Part shown: in pieces, positions 48,209 to 58,597 of the stretch | How positions within the stretch are numbered: the first letter of the stretch is position 1 | Layout of the letters: every line of letters starts with the position of its first letter | Notes under the pieces: generated by a model | Database searches by the model: none | What the model was told of the DNA's origin: nothing | The model's input: the letters and a program-made list of their open reading frames with translations, nothing else | Position numbers and translations under genes: made by a program | Assembly: GCA_013400115.1 (NCBI GenBank) | Contig: VXBP01003649.1 | Span: forward strand, 1 to 64,000 | Origin: Rhinopomastus cyanomelas | Lineage: Eukaryota > Chordata > Aves > Bucerotiformes > Rhinopomastidae | Direction of reading: 5' to 3' | DNA: 64,000 nt

Positions 48209-48289
48209 TGGAGTCCTGAAAGGGACTGAGGGCCCAATATGCAGAGCTGAACCTCATCACAGGGAAGTCTGCAGTCTACCTGGAGCAAG

Positions 48290-48690
48290 AATCAGGGCTA
48301 TCACTACGATGCTCCCTAAGCTGGTGGGATCAGCTGACAGTTACTCACTGCTGATATTCCAGACAGGCGGGGAGGAAGCTGTATTCCATAGCCTGAAGGG
48401 AATGAAGAAAGACTACAAAGCCTTGGGAAGTTTGGTAAAAGAGTCTGATGCACAAATTGGATTATCTTCATTATTTCCATTTTGGAGTGAGAAGGCGGCT
48501 GGGATAGAAGGACTCAGTCCATTAATGCCTGGCTATGAGACTGGTGTTACAGGCAGGACTTTGAGTTCTTTGATAATGACTGGTTTTATAAGGCATCAGA
48601 TCTTGCAGGTCCATATGGGATAGGTTTATCTCAGAGGGGAAAAAGGGTTCTGGGGCAGGAATTGGCAGGGCTCATTCAGACAGCTTTAAA
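48290..48690 (+). pseudogene. CR1 ORF1 esterase (SGNH-type) remnant
   Basis: The frame 48309-48623 has LLIFQTGGEEAVFHSLKG, then KDYKALGSLVKESDAQIG and LSSLFPF. This matches the pattern of CR1 ORF1 esterase-like domains (block with GTND, then KRDYRALG, then SSILPV). A frameshift moves the C-terminal part to another frame: FFDNDWFYKASDLAGPYGIG, then LSQRGKRVLGQELAGLIQ. The family block D-G-I-H-L reads Y-G-I-G-L here, so the expected catalytic His (codon 48623-48625) is Gly, and the GTND block reads GGEE. ORF1 protein is thought to bind CR1 RNA; this copy is inactive. Identification rests on motif memory. Confidence 0.7.
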
Positions 48691-48779
48691 CTAGATTCGA
48701 AGGGGGGGGTGGGATAGTTGATGGGTGGGCACCCGTGGGACAAACTCTGGTCTTAATGAAAACCAGGAGACCTCTCACT

Positions 48780-49640
48780 ATCCTAGGGTGAAATTGGAGT
48801 GCTCAGCTTGCTCCCTAAAATGCCTGTACACCAATGCATGCAGCATGGGGAACAAGCAGGAGGAGTTAGAAATCTGTGTCCAGTCAGGTGATTATGATCT
48901 GATGGCAGTGAAAGAGACATGGTAGCACAGTTCACATGACTGGAATATGGTCATGGACAGCAAGGTGGGGTGATGAAGTTGCTCTTTACGTGAGAGAGCA
49001 ACTGGAATATATAGAATTCTGTCCAGGGGTGGATGAAGAGAGAATTGAGAGTTTGTGGATGTGGATTAAGGGGCAGGCTGGCATGGGTGACACTGTTGTG
49101 GGTGTCTGTTACAGGCCACCAGATCAGAATGAGAAAGTTGATGATACCTTCTACAGGCAGCTGACAGCAGCCTCACAGCTACAGGTCCTGGCTTTAGTGG
49201 GGGATTTTAACTACTCCCATATTTGCTGGAAGACCTACTCAGCCAGCCACCCACAGTCCAGGAGGTTCCTTCAGTGCATTGATGACAATTTCCTGATACG
49301 AATGGTGGAAGAGCCCATTAGGAGAGGAGCATTGCTAGATCTTGTACTCACCAACAAGGAGAGTCTGGTTGAAGCAGTGAAGGTTGAGGGCAGCCTTGGG
49401 TGCAGTGATCATGAGATGGTGGAAATGAGGGTCTCATGTGGCAGGAACAGAATACTTAGCAGAATCACAACTCTGGACTTCAGGAGGGCCAACTTTGGCC
49501 TTTTCAAGCAATTGCTAGTGGAAATCCCGTGGGACAGGGTACTGGCAGGTGAAGGGGCGCAATATAGCTGGTTAACATTCCAAGACCACTTCCCTCAAGC
49601 CCAAGCCCAGAGCATTTCAACAAGAAGGATCAAGGAAGGG
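48780..49640 (+). pseudogene. CR1 ORF2 endonuclease (APE-type) remnant
   Basis: Residues LKCLYTNACSMGNKQEELE, then VKETW, end at a stop (48923-48925). The reading continues in the +1 frame from 48936 with DEVALYVREQ, VVGVCYRPPDQ, LVGDFNYSHICW and SDHEMVEM. These are the APE-like endonuclease blocks: N-terminal NAR/NAC motif, catalytic E of ETW, GDFN and SDH. The enzyme nicks target DNA to start reverse transcription. Catalytic residues look intact, but the TAG and the frameshift near 48960-48975 break the protein. The frame to 49733 continues into the linker before RT. Confidence 0.88.
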
Positions 49641-50495
49641 AGCCAGAAGTTTAAACAGGGAGCTGCTAGGCAAACTGAAGAGGAAGAAGAAAGTGTATGG
49701 GTCATGGAAGGAGGGGATGGCCACTTGGGGTGATTCTAAGGCACTGGTGAGAGAATGTAGGGACACAACTAGGAAAGCCAAGGTCTCCTTGGAATTAAAC
49801 CTTGCAAGTGAGGTCAAGGGCAACAGAAAGGGTTCTTCAAATACACTGCAGGTAAAACTAAACCTAGAGGCAGTGTAGGCCCCCTGTTGAATGAGGTAGG
49901 TTCCCTGGAGACATAGAATACAGAGAAAGCAGACATACAAAGAACACCTTCTTTGCATCTGTCTATACTATGAGGGCTGTCCTGATATCAAGCCCCACAC
50001 TGCTGAGGCTCCAGAGGAAGTTGAGACAAGAGAGGAGCTTGTCTTGGTTGGTGAGGAGTGGGTTCAGGATAAGTTGAGCAAATTGGACATGCATAAATCC
50101 AGGGGCCCTGATGGGATGCACCCACATGTGCTAAGGGAGACGGCTGAAGTCATTGCTAAGTCACTCTCCATCAGTTTTGCTAAGTCATGGGGATCAGGAG
50201 ATCCTAGGGACTAATGTCACTTCAATCTTCAAAAAGGGTAAGAAGGAGGTCCCAGGTAACTGTAGACCGGTCAGCCTCACCTCCATCCCAGGAAAGGTGA
50301 TGGAACAATTTCTTCTAGAGGCTGTCTCCAGGCACATAAAGGGTGTTGTTAGGGACAGTCAGCATGGCTTCACCAATGGGAAGTCATGCTTTACCAACCT
50401 GATGTCCTTTTGTGAAGGCACAACCAGGTGGGTAGATGATGGTAGAGCAGTGGATGTGGTCTATCTTGACTTCTAAGGCATTTGACACAGTCTCA

Positions 50496-50858
50496 TGAGG
50501 GAAAAATACATTGGACTCTACACGATTCAATGTGAATCAAGCAGAAGCTGTTTATTAGTTTACAAGCTTTCCCTTATATACAATCTCTCTTTCCCTACAA
50601 GTTATAAGAAGTAGTGCTATATTGCTCACAAGACAATCACGCCTTTTAGCTGGCTTTCCAATTGGTTCTTCCTCTGGTTTGGCTGGCAAGCAGGCAGAGT
50701 TTCCCCTCTCCTGCGTCCAGGTGCCCCATTTTTGTCTCCTGTAGCCTTCTCAGTTATTTAATATTCAGGGCACCTGGTTGTTCTCCACCACCTAGCAGCA
50801 CTCTTAGCTATGATGTCTTAAGCCTAAAGTAGTATCCGTTGTTTTATACAATACCACA
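50496..50858 (-). mobile_element. Solo LTR, 363 bp, ERVK/alpharetrovirus-like, inserted in CR1
   Basis: GTCTCA flanks both sides (50490-50495 and 50859-50864), a 6-bp target duplication of CR1 sequence; removing the insert restores 'cacagtctcacacagcatc'. On the minus strand the LTR runs from TGTGGT to CCCTCA. It has TATATAA (50574-50580) about 20 bp before AATAAA (50551-50556), a compact U3-R arrangement like that of avian class II/alpharetrovirus LTRs. Length, TSD size and layout all fit ERVK-type. No coding region remains, so it is a recombined solo LTR, younger than the CR1. Confidence 0.9.
50551..50580 (-). promoter_or_regulatory. LTR core promoter (TATA) and poly(A) signal
   Basis: On the minus strand TATATAA (50580-50574) is followed about 17 bp later by AATAAA (50556-50551). 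In such compact LTRs transcription begins at or near the poly(A) signal. Any start here would read minus-ward through CR1 endonuclease sequence. Activity is unknown. Confidence 0.7.
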
Positions 50859-51876
50859 GTCTCACACAGCATCATCACAACCCTACTGAGACAGTGTGGA
50901 CTGGATGATCGGGTAGCAAGGTGGATCATGAACTGGCTGCAGGATAGAAGCCAGAGAGTAGTGGTTAGAGTATCTAATGTAGTCTCCCAAGGGTTGGTTC
51001 TGGGACCAGTACAATACAGTCTATTCACCGATGAATTGGAGGAAGGATTATAGAGTACTGTCAGCAAGTTTGCTGATGACACAAAGCTGGATGGTATTGC
51101 TGACACCCCTGCAGACTGTGCTGCCATTGTGTGAGACCTGGACAGACTAGAGAGCTGGGCAGGGAGAAATTTAATGAAATATAACAGGGGTAAGTGTAGA
51201 GTCTTGCATCTGGGCAAGAACAACCCCAGGTACCAGTATAGGCTGGGGACTGACCTGTTGGAGAGTAGTGTAGGAGATAGGGACATGGGGGTCCTGGTGG
51301 CCAGCAGGATGACCATGAGCCAGCAATGTGCTGTTATGGCCAAGAGGGCCAACAGCATCCTGGAGTGGATCAGAAGGGGGGTGGTTAGCAGATCAAGAGA
51401 GGTTCTTCTCCCCCTCTACTCTGCAGTGGTAAGACCACATCTGGAGTATCGTGTCCAGTTCTGGCCCCTCAGTTCAAGAAAGACACAGAGCTGCTGGAAG
51501 GAGTCCAATCAGGATGATGAAGGACGTGGAGCACCTCCCTTATAAGGAAAAGGTGAGTGATCTGGGTCTCTTTAGCTTGGAGAATAGGAGACTTAGGGAT
51601 GACTTATCCATAATATCCATTTAATACCCATAAATACGTGACGGGTGGGTGTCAGGAGGATGGAGCCAGTCAAGGGGCAATGGGTGTGAGCTGAAACATA
51701 GGAGGTTCCACATAAATATCAGAAGGAACTTCTTCCCAGTGAGCATGACGGAGCACTGGAATAGGCTGCCCAGAGGGGTTGTGGAGTGTCCTCTGGAGAA
51801 GTTTTAAAACCACCTGGATATGTTCTCATGAGATTTGTCTGTGTGATCCTGCTGTGGCAGAAGGATTGGACTAGAT

Positions 51877-52069
51877 CAGGGGTCCTCAAACCCCAGCCCG
51901 CGGACCAGATACAGCTTGCCAGGGTGTCCAATCTGGCCCGCGGCTATTTCCCCTCCACCCTGCCGAGCAGCCGGAGTTCACCACTTCCTGAGGTTGAGGC
52001 GGCTCCGGTACCCAACACTGTCCGAGCACAGGGAACTGGCTCCATGTTTAAAAAGTTTGAGGACCCCTG
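51877..52069. mobile_element. hAT-type MITE (non-autonomous DNA transposon), 193 bp
   Basis: The termini are perfect inverted repeats of at least 15 bp (CAGGGGTCCTCAAAC at 51877-51891, its complement at 52055-52069). GACTAGAT flanks both sides (51869-51876 and 52070-52077), the 8-bp duplication typical of hAT transposons. The target is the CR1 3' UTR text 'ggactagatgatc', so the empty site is known exactly. The inside is GC-rich, has no transposase and shows no long internal symmetry. The right-end subterminal text (read inward: CTTTTTAAACATGGAGCC) resembles hAT-Charlie/SPIN-like elements as I remember them. An autonomous hAT must have supplied transposase. Confidence 0.93.
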
Positions 52070-52124
52070 GACTAGATGATCTTTCAAGGTCCCTTCCAAT
52101 CCCTAATGTTCTGTGATTCTGTGA

Positions 52125-52486
52125 TTACAAGTGCTTCAAAGAAAAAAGTTTTTAAACTCAAAAGCTGAGTCTTATTAGAGTATTAAATGACCACAGATGT
52201 CAATCCTCTTCCTTAATCCACAATTTTGCCACTGCATCACTAACTGTGAATTGCCAGCATTATGTTCACGTGATAAGGTACTGAATAAATATGGTACAGA
52301 ATGCACTTGTATAATAATCAGTTAGGATGCATGTAGGAGCATATTGTTATTTGAATGACTGAACTACTTCTGTTGGAAAGCCTAATTTAGACAACAGAAT
52401 TTTTACAAATTGAAGTGTGTTATCTCTGGCAGCTTCTTAACTGCCCTCTCAGGAAAACATACTCAGTCCTAAACTTCTGTAGCATG
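52125..52486. other. Unique AT-rich sequence
   Basis: Nothing recognised. Confidence 0.5.
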
Positions 52487-52600
52487 GATAAGGTGTTAAG
52501 GGATATGGTTTAGGGATGAACTTGTAAGGTAGGGTTGATGGTTGGACTTGATGATCCCAAGCATCTTTTCCATCCAGAGTGATTCTATGATTCTGTGATG
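52487..52600 (+). mobile_element. CR1 family B, 3' tail
   Basis: 'gatatggtttagggatgaac', 'ggttggacttgatgatccca' and 'attctatgattctgtgatg' define a 115-bp tail. Confidence 0.88.
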
Positions 52601-52947
52601 TAAAATCTTTTACTTTAAGCAGTGGTAGAAAACAGCAAGGAACAACACAGTCAAAAAATAAATTCAACAACTTTTGCATGAAAAAGTGTGATTCATTTGC
52701 TACCATTTGTTCAAAAAGCAAAGCACTGAAAAATATTAACTAATTAATCCTTAGTCATAAGAGTTTTACAAAATACTAATAAAGACTGCTGTAGAAATAG
52801 CGTTGTCAGATGAATCATAGCGATCTAGATCCATCCTTACAAAGACCTGAAACACTGAACTTTTCTGTTTAGTTTCCCATGACTTTACATGAAATATGTT
52901 TCAGACAGCTGAATCCACACACTTGCTTTAGAATTGAAACATCAGGA
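52601..52947. other. Unique AT-rich sequence
   Basis: Nothing recognised. Confidence 0.5.
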
Positions 52948-53195
52948 ATCATCTAATGATAGGACAAGGGGCAATGGATGTAAGCTGGAACATAGGAGGT
53001 CCAGATCAATATGAGAAGGATCTTCTTCCCAGTGAGGGTGACAGGGCACTGGAAGGGGATGCTCAGGGGGTTGTGCAGTCTCCTTCTCTGGAGACATTTA
53101 AAACCCACCTGGATATGTTCCTGCTGTGTTAGGGGGATTGGACTAGATGATCTTTTGAGGTCCTTTCCAATCCCTAATGTTCTGTGATTCTGTGA
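52948..53195 (+). mobile_element. CR1 family A, 3' UTR copy
   Basis: From 'tcatctaatgataggacaag' to 'gttctgtgattctgtga', with about 20 bp missing after 'gatatgttcctg'. Confidence 0.9.
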
Positions 53196-54424
53196 ATGTT
53201 GAATCTCAGTTTTCTTAAACCAAGAATTAACTGGTTGTTTGCCAAGGGTAGAAATTTAACCTGCGAATTATAGCTGAGATTTGAAACAATATGTTTTATT
53301 AAGCTGAAAATAGGGTTTAAGCTGAAGATTGATTTGTTTTGGGAGACATTAGAAGTCAGGGTTAGAAAACTAAAAATGTTACTAGACATTACAAGGAGCA
53401 AGTTTGGTTTCCTTACAAAATGATACTTTTCATCTTAAAAGGAAAATGTTATTTAGGAAACAACTTTCCTGTTTCTCACCTTCTAACAACATTTTAAACA
53501 ACATTTATGCAACTAAAACATAAAACTGAAAGTAAATATAAAATAGAATCTTAGCATACTGTAAGTAAAGCATTGTCTGAACTGTAAATGTACCTATTTT
53601 CAGTTCCCTATACCTACATCACATTGTGTCAGTTAACAGTACCGATTACTTGTTGGCTGAGCCTGCGAAGGCCAAACCCATTATCTGCCCAAACCTTCCT
53701 TTGAAATTTATGTTCAGATATTTTCAGTACTGCAGAGCAGTTTTTTTAAAAAGAAATCTCGCTGCACTCTTTTCTGTGTTACACACACCTCAGTTGCTTA
53801 GATCAAGCACATATTATATCTGTCATTTTTCCAAAGGAGGTGGTAAAAATGTGATTCACACTTGTAAGAGGAAGCAGGAGTGGAAATTTTTTAAGGCACC
53901 TTCCAGAAGATTCTTTGCTTGATGACTCTCTGGGTGGTTTCTATTATATCCATCACAAAATGCTAACCCCCTTTCCAAGATAAAACAGAAAGGAATAAAA
54001 GCTCTCTTACTTCAGAGGAATAAATCCAGTACAAGGCCAACTACTTTCCTAGTGACCAACAGCCACTCGCTTTAAATGGGCGTGTTTTATCAGTATTTTA
54101 GTGCATCTGCAACTTTTTACTTTCCCTCACAGGATAATGGGTCAGCCCCTAGTGCAAGGGTTGTTGTGACCCATGTGTTTTCAGTCCCTCAATTCCTGCC
54201 AAGCCACCAGCTTTGTTCACACTAGAGAAAGGAAAACGTTTTCAAGCAGAGGTGCCCTTGACAAGCACTTACGACCTTTTAAAAACCATTTTTGTATTAT
54301 GTCTCTACCCAAGAAATAAACATGCGGCCAATTCCCTTCATTTTCAATAATGGCCACAGGCCATAGTTCCATTATCTTCACTTTTACAAGGATTTAGATG
54401 AAGACTTTAATGTTGGTTCATTGT
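53196..54424. other. Unique AT-rich sequence
   Basis: Nothing recognised. Confidence 0.5.
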
Positions 54425-54510
54425 AATCACAAAATGATTTAGGTTAGGCTTGAGCTCATGTGCCAACCCCACTGCCTAGAGCAGGACCAGCTTAGGTTTA
54501 GTTGCCAAGG
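54425..54510 (-). mobile_element. Possible old CR1 tail
   Basis: 'aatcacaaaatgatttaggt' followed by 'gccaaccccactgcctagag' is compatible with a decayed minus CR1 3' end of the family C type. Confidence 0.55.
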
Positions 54511-56537
54511 TTTGGAGTATATCTGAGCATACAGCAAACAAAAAAGGGATATGTGAACTGTAGTCTTTTTGTATGCTCTTTGTCCTTTGACCTTCATTCT
54601 TTTTGTCTACAATCTCACTCCCCTCCTCCCCCTTGGGCCTTTTTTCCTTTGTTTTTGTTTACTTAGATATAAATCAAATATGAGCCCACTGATCCTGGTG
54701 TTCCCTCATAAGCCCATTCTCGTGTTATTTCTATCACTGAGCTTTATCTGTTTTGACTTTTTCTTTTTCTAATATGTAAACATAGTTGAGCTTTGCTCCT
54801 TCTTATGACAGAAGGTATGTGTGTTTTACCTGTATGAATCTTTGCTGTAGGCTCTGGCTGTATTGCAAGTTTTCTCTGATTGCCTTGTCCAGGCCATTTT
54901 GTCCTGAGTTTTGTTGAAAATTTTAGAGAGTGAAGGTGATGTTTGTATGTGTAGCTAAGCAATTGCAGACTGAGAGAGGCAGAAAAGTGGCAGCAAGAAT
55001 GAAGACTGGGAAACTTCTTCAACAGTTTTACACATGCTGAAAGCAAAACGTCACATCCTCTCTTATTTACAAAAAAGCACCACCTCCAGCTCTCTTGTCA
55101 GATGGACAATCATTTTCTCTTTGACAGATTCTCTGGGTTTGTGTTGTGTTGCTTGTTTTTCCTCCATTCTCATGTCTCCCATCTCTTTTCAAGTCTCACA
55201 TTGTGAAAGATACTCCATGTCAAGTCAGTTAGCACCACTTGCTGTCACAGCCTCGCTTAGCCTTATTGTCACTTTTATTCTCTGTCCTACTGGGAGAATG
55301 GATTTAACCTTTGTTTTGCAGAAAAAAAAAGCAATGAATGCTCTCCACATTTTCAGTTTATGACTAGTCTCTAGAAAATGCTTAAAAAGATCAACTTTAT
55401 TTAATATATATATTTAGTCCAAATAAGTACAGAGATAATTGTCATCTGTGACATCCCAGGTTTTCATTCCAATTTTTGCAGGTTTGGACAACAGAGTTCA
55501 ACCTGCATGAGAACTGGCTCATGCCAAATCAAAACAAAGGTTAAAAGTTTAAGGTGAAGAAGACTACAGCCTTCATCACAGAAGACTACCAGCACTCCCC
55601 TTGTGACCACTGAAGACTGCAATTGTGCATGCATTGAATACAAACCCATCACTGTAATCTAGTCCTGAACTTTACTTGCCATCAGTGCACATAGCTTTGG
55701 TGGAGAGATCATCTGCACGCTCAGCACTGATAAAGAACGCCTGCTTAATATCTTCTGGTTTTGAATCTCTCACACTGTCAGTTTCTTGTGTGATCTCAAG
55801 CATACAAAAAGCAGGGTAAACCTTACCTCCTTGTAGCAGCCTTTCTGAAATTCAGGTCTCTTTTGTGTCTAAAATGCCCCAGACTCAGTAATGAGAGGTG
55901 CTAAATGATGAAGTTGAACTTTCCTTTCCCCGATGCTCTGTTCCAAAGTAGAAAGAAAAAAACCCGTGTCAAAACACTTCTTACCGTTTTCTTGAAAACA
56001 TACTTGCATAAATATTCATGATATGCTTTTTATGCAACCTGTGTTTATAATAGTAATTTCAAATTTGTTTATTACAGTACAATTTGGAAGATGGCTTCAC
56101 ATTTGTCTCTTAAAGATAACTGAACTTACATGTTTTGCTTTACCATCATAAAACAGGTTGTTTTGAGCCAAGTAGCATAATCAAGTGTAGTAAGGTTCAG
56201 TCAAGATCAGTCTTTTTCCTCAGAAATATTGATCTACTGTATTATTTAGATCATTTATTTGCCTAAGGTAAACTAAAAGAATCAAAGAGGGAGACAAGGT
56301 TGGATTTTTCTGGGGAAAGGACTGTCCCTTGTAGTTCGATGGAGTCTGATACTTTTGATTTCAGAAAGGACATTTCATTCTAAGGAATATGGTTCTGAGA
56401 ATCCTTTTGGTATCTATGTCTGCTTTGTTTCCTTCTTTCCTCTGACTAGAAATAACTTCAGCTAGATCAACAAGGTAGTTCTGGTTTTCTGCTCTCCTCT
56501 GCAACTTGTATCCCATGAGATTCCAAGTGCTTTCTGT
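54511..56537. other. Unique sequence
   Basis: A 109-residue plus frame (55034-55363) and a 100-residue minus frame (54744-55046) have no recognisable domain. No gene supported. Confidence 0.45.
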
Positions 56538-57106
56538 GTCCAGCAAAAGTAGGGAGGTTACTGTCCCCCTGTACTCAACACTGGTGAGGCCACACCTTGA
56601 GTACTGGGTCCAGTTTTGGGCACCTCAGTACAAGGGAGACATTGAGTTCATGGAGCAAATGCAGAGGAGGGCAACAAAGCTGGTGAAGGGCTTGGAGGGT
56701 CAATCTGATGAAGAGAGCTTGAGAGAGTTGGGGTTGTTTAGTTTGAGGAAGAGGAGGCTAAGAGGAGACCTCATCTCTCTCTATAGCTATCTGAAAGGAC
56801 ATTGTAGAGATGTTGGTGCTGGTCTCTTCTCATAGGTAGTTAGTGACAGAACCAGAGGGAAGGGTTTCAGGCTCCAACAGAGTAGGTTTAGATTGGACAT
56901 CAGGAAAAACTTCCTCATGGAGAGAGTGGTCAGGCCCTGGAATGGGCTGCCCAGGGTGGTGGTTGAGTCATCATCCCTGGATGAGTTTAAAAGACACTTA
57001 GATGAAGTGTTGGGAGATCTGGTTTAGAGGTTAACTTGTAGAGTAGGGTTGATCATTGGGTTCAATGATCCCAAGGGTTTTTTCCAACCCCAATGATTCT
57101 ATAATT
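56538..57106 (+). mobile_element. CR1 family B, young copy 2
   Basis: About 99 % identical to 44.79-45.36 kb. It carries the 9-bp segment missing there (gacattgagttcatggag) and encodes LYSTLVRPHLEYWVQFWAP, then GDIEFMEQMQRRATKLVKG. It is 5' truncated at 'gtccagcaaaagtaggg' and ends 'ccaatgattctataatt'. Confidence 0.95.
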
Positions 57107-58223
57107 ATTTTAAGATTTTAAAAACTCAACAGGGATTCAAATAATTTTCTAACAGGTGGGATGTGTTGAGAACACCACAGAGAAAAGCCTGAGAAGAGAC
57201 ATCTGTATATAAGGCCATGATTTACAAAGAAGGAGGGAAATACAGTTCAATGAATGTAGGGTATCACAGAAGCTAATGATACATCCTAATACTCTCATTC
57301 TATGAAGAAGTTTTGCAGTGTCCAGTTTGCATCAAGATGCGGGAACCTCAACATGCTGTGTTCACACTGGTTAGTCTGGTATAACAACATGAGTATGTAC
57401 AAAACAAAAAAGGAAATACTACAAAAAGCAAACCAGAATGAAGGTCTAGTTCAGGCTTATGGGCAGATTTTCAATAGTAGCAGTGTTAGTCTATTGTTTG
57501 TGCAGTTCATGTGAAGTAAAATACAACCCAAAGCCAGTAACTGTTTGATTAGTTTCTATTTTTGGATTACAAACATTCCAAGTCTTATAGGATTGGATCA
57601 GTACTAAATCCAATTCTCATTATCTGTTTTGTCAACAATCAATCCTGTACTCTACTTTTTTTCCTAAGATAATCAGTTTTATTAGCTGGCACATCTTAAA
57701 GAAAGACACACCTTCATTTGTTAGCTGGAGAACTCGTTAAAGAATGAAATTTTGTCAAGAGAATCAACTACTCTGAATATAGTTTTCTTTGTGAGAACCT
57801 GCCAATGGCAATCAGCGTAAACTCACCTACGTGAGAAGTAGATTCTTCATCTTAGATTAACCAGTAATTTGCTGACGAGTTCATTTAAGTACTAAATGCA
57901 AATATATGTGAGCTGAAGTACAGTTACTTCATTAATTCATTTCCCTTGCATTGAAAGAAACAGTTTTAACATGCACTGTGGAGGACAGGAAAATAGAGAA
58001 GCAAGCTTGGACCTGGAAAAGGAACAGATACATGGGAAAAGGCAAGAATAGAATGGCAGCAGGAAAAGAAAGGCAGAAAAAAGAAGTGCTGAAGAACAAC
58101 AGCATACAGGAGAAGGGTGAATGTGGAAGTAAAAGCTATCAAGGAAAAAAAGGATTAAATAGTATATCCAATCACAAAGCTATAATGACCAAAACATTCC
58201 AAACACACAAACCCACAAACCTT
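57107..58223. other. Unique sequence
   Basis: A lysine-rich 108-residue frame at 57951-58277 runs into a CR1 tail. No family recognised. Confidence 0.45.
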
Positions 58224-58597
58224 ATCACAGAAGCACAGTACCTTAGTGATTGGAAGGGACCTCGAAAGATCATCTAGTCCAATCCCCCTGCAGGACCACC
58301 TAGATCAGGTTCAGGTTGCACAGGAACATATCCAGGTGGGTTTAAAATGTCTCCATAGAAGGAGACTCCACAACCACCCTGGGCAGCCCCTTCCAGTGCT
58401 CTATCACCCTCACTGGGAAGAAGTTCCTTCTCATAGAATCACGGAATCACTCTGGTTGGAAAAGGCCCCTGTGGTCATTGAGTCCAAGCATCTACCCCAC
58501 CCTACAAGTTCACCCCTAAACCATATCCCTCATCCTTCTATGTTCCAGCTGACACCCATTACCCCTTGTCCTATCATTAGATGACGCTGAAAAAAGC
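58224..58597 (-). mobile_element. CR1 family A interrupted by a family B tail
   Basis: Family A occupies 58224-58432 and resumes at 58536-58597. The sequence normally between 'ccttctcat' and 'tatgttccagc' (about 17 bp) has been replaced by the 103-bp family B insert. Confidence 0.9.
58433..58535 (-). mobile_element. CR1 family B 3' tail nested in family A
   Basis: 'atagaatcacggaatcactc', then 'tggttggaaaaggcccctg' and 'caagttcacccctaaacca' form a family B minus tail inside the family A 3' UTR. Confidence 0.9.

Larger units (their letters stand above)
49980..51550 (+). pseudogene. CR1 ORF2 reverse transcriptase remnant, split by LTR
   Basis: The frame 50153-50476 reads VTSIFKKGKKEVPGNCRPVS, then QHGFTNGKSCFTNL and VDVVYLDF, keeping the catalytic Asp that is lost in the copies at 1.1 and 26.7 kb. 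Immediately after, a 2-bp deletion in 'gacttctaaggca' (others: gacttcagtaaggca) shifts the frame. The solo LTR then interrupts at 50496. Beyond it, FADD is intact (51069-51080), followed by DTKLDG. The C-terminus (51174-51545) includes YNRGKCRVLHLGKNNPRYQY and LLPLYSAVVRPHLEYRVQFW. Cannot encode an active enzyme. Confidence 0.88.
48209..52124 (+). mobile_element. Long CR1 family A copy, interrupted by an LTR and a hAT MITE
   Basis: About 3.35 kb of CR1 once the insertions are removed, the longest copy in the window. Order: ORF1 esterase remnant (48.29-48.69 kb), ORF2 endonuclease (48.78-49.6 kb), linker, reverse transcriptase (about 50.0-51.2 kb, split by the LTR at 50496-50858), ORF2 C-terminus (51.17-51.55 kb) and 3' UTR (split by the MITE at 51877-52069). 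It ends at 'gttctgtgattctgtga'. The 5' UTR and start of ORF1 are missing. Many stops and frameshifts show it is dead. It preserves every domain of the family and is the best local reference for the other copies. Confidence 0.92.
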
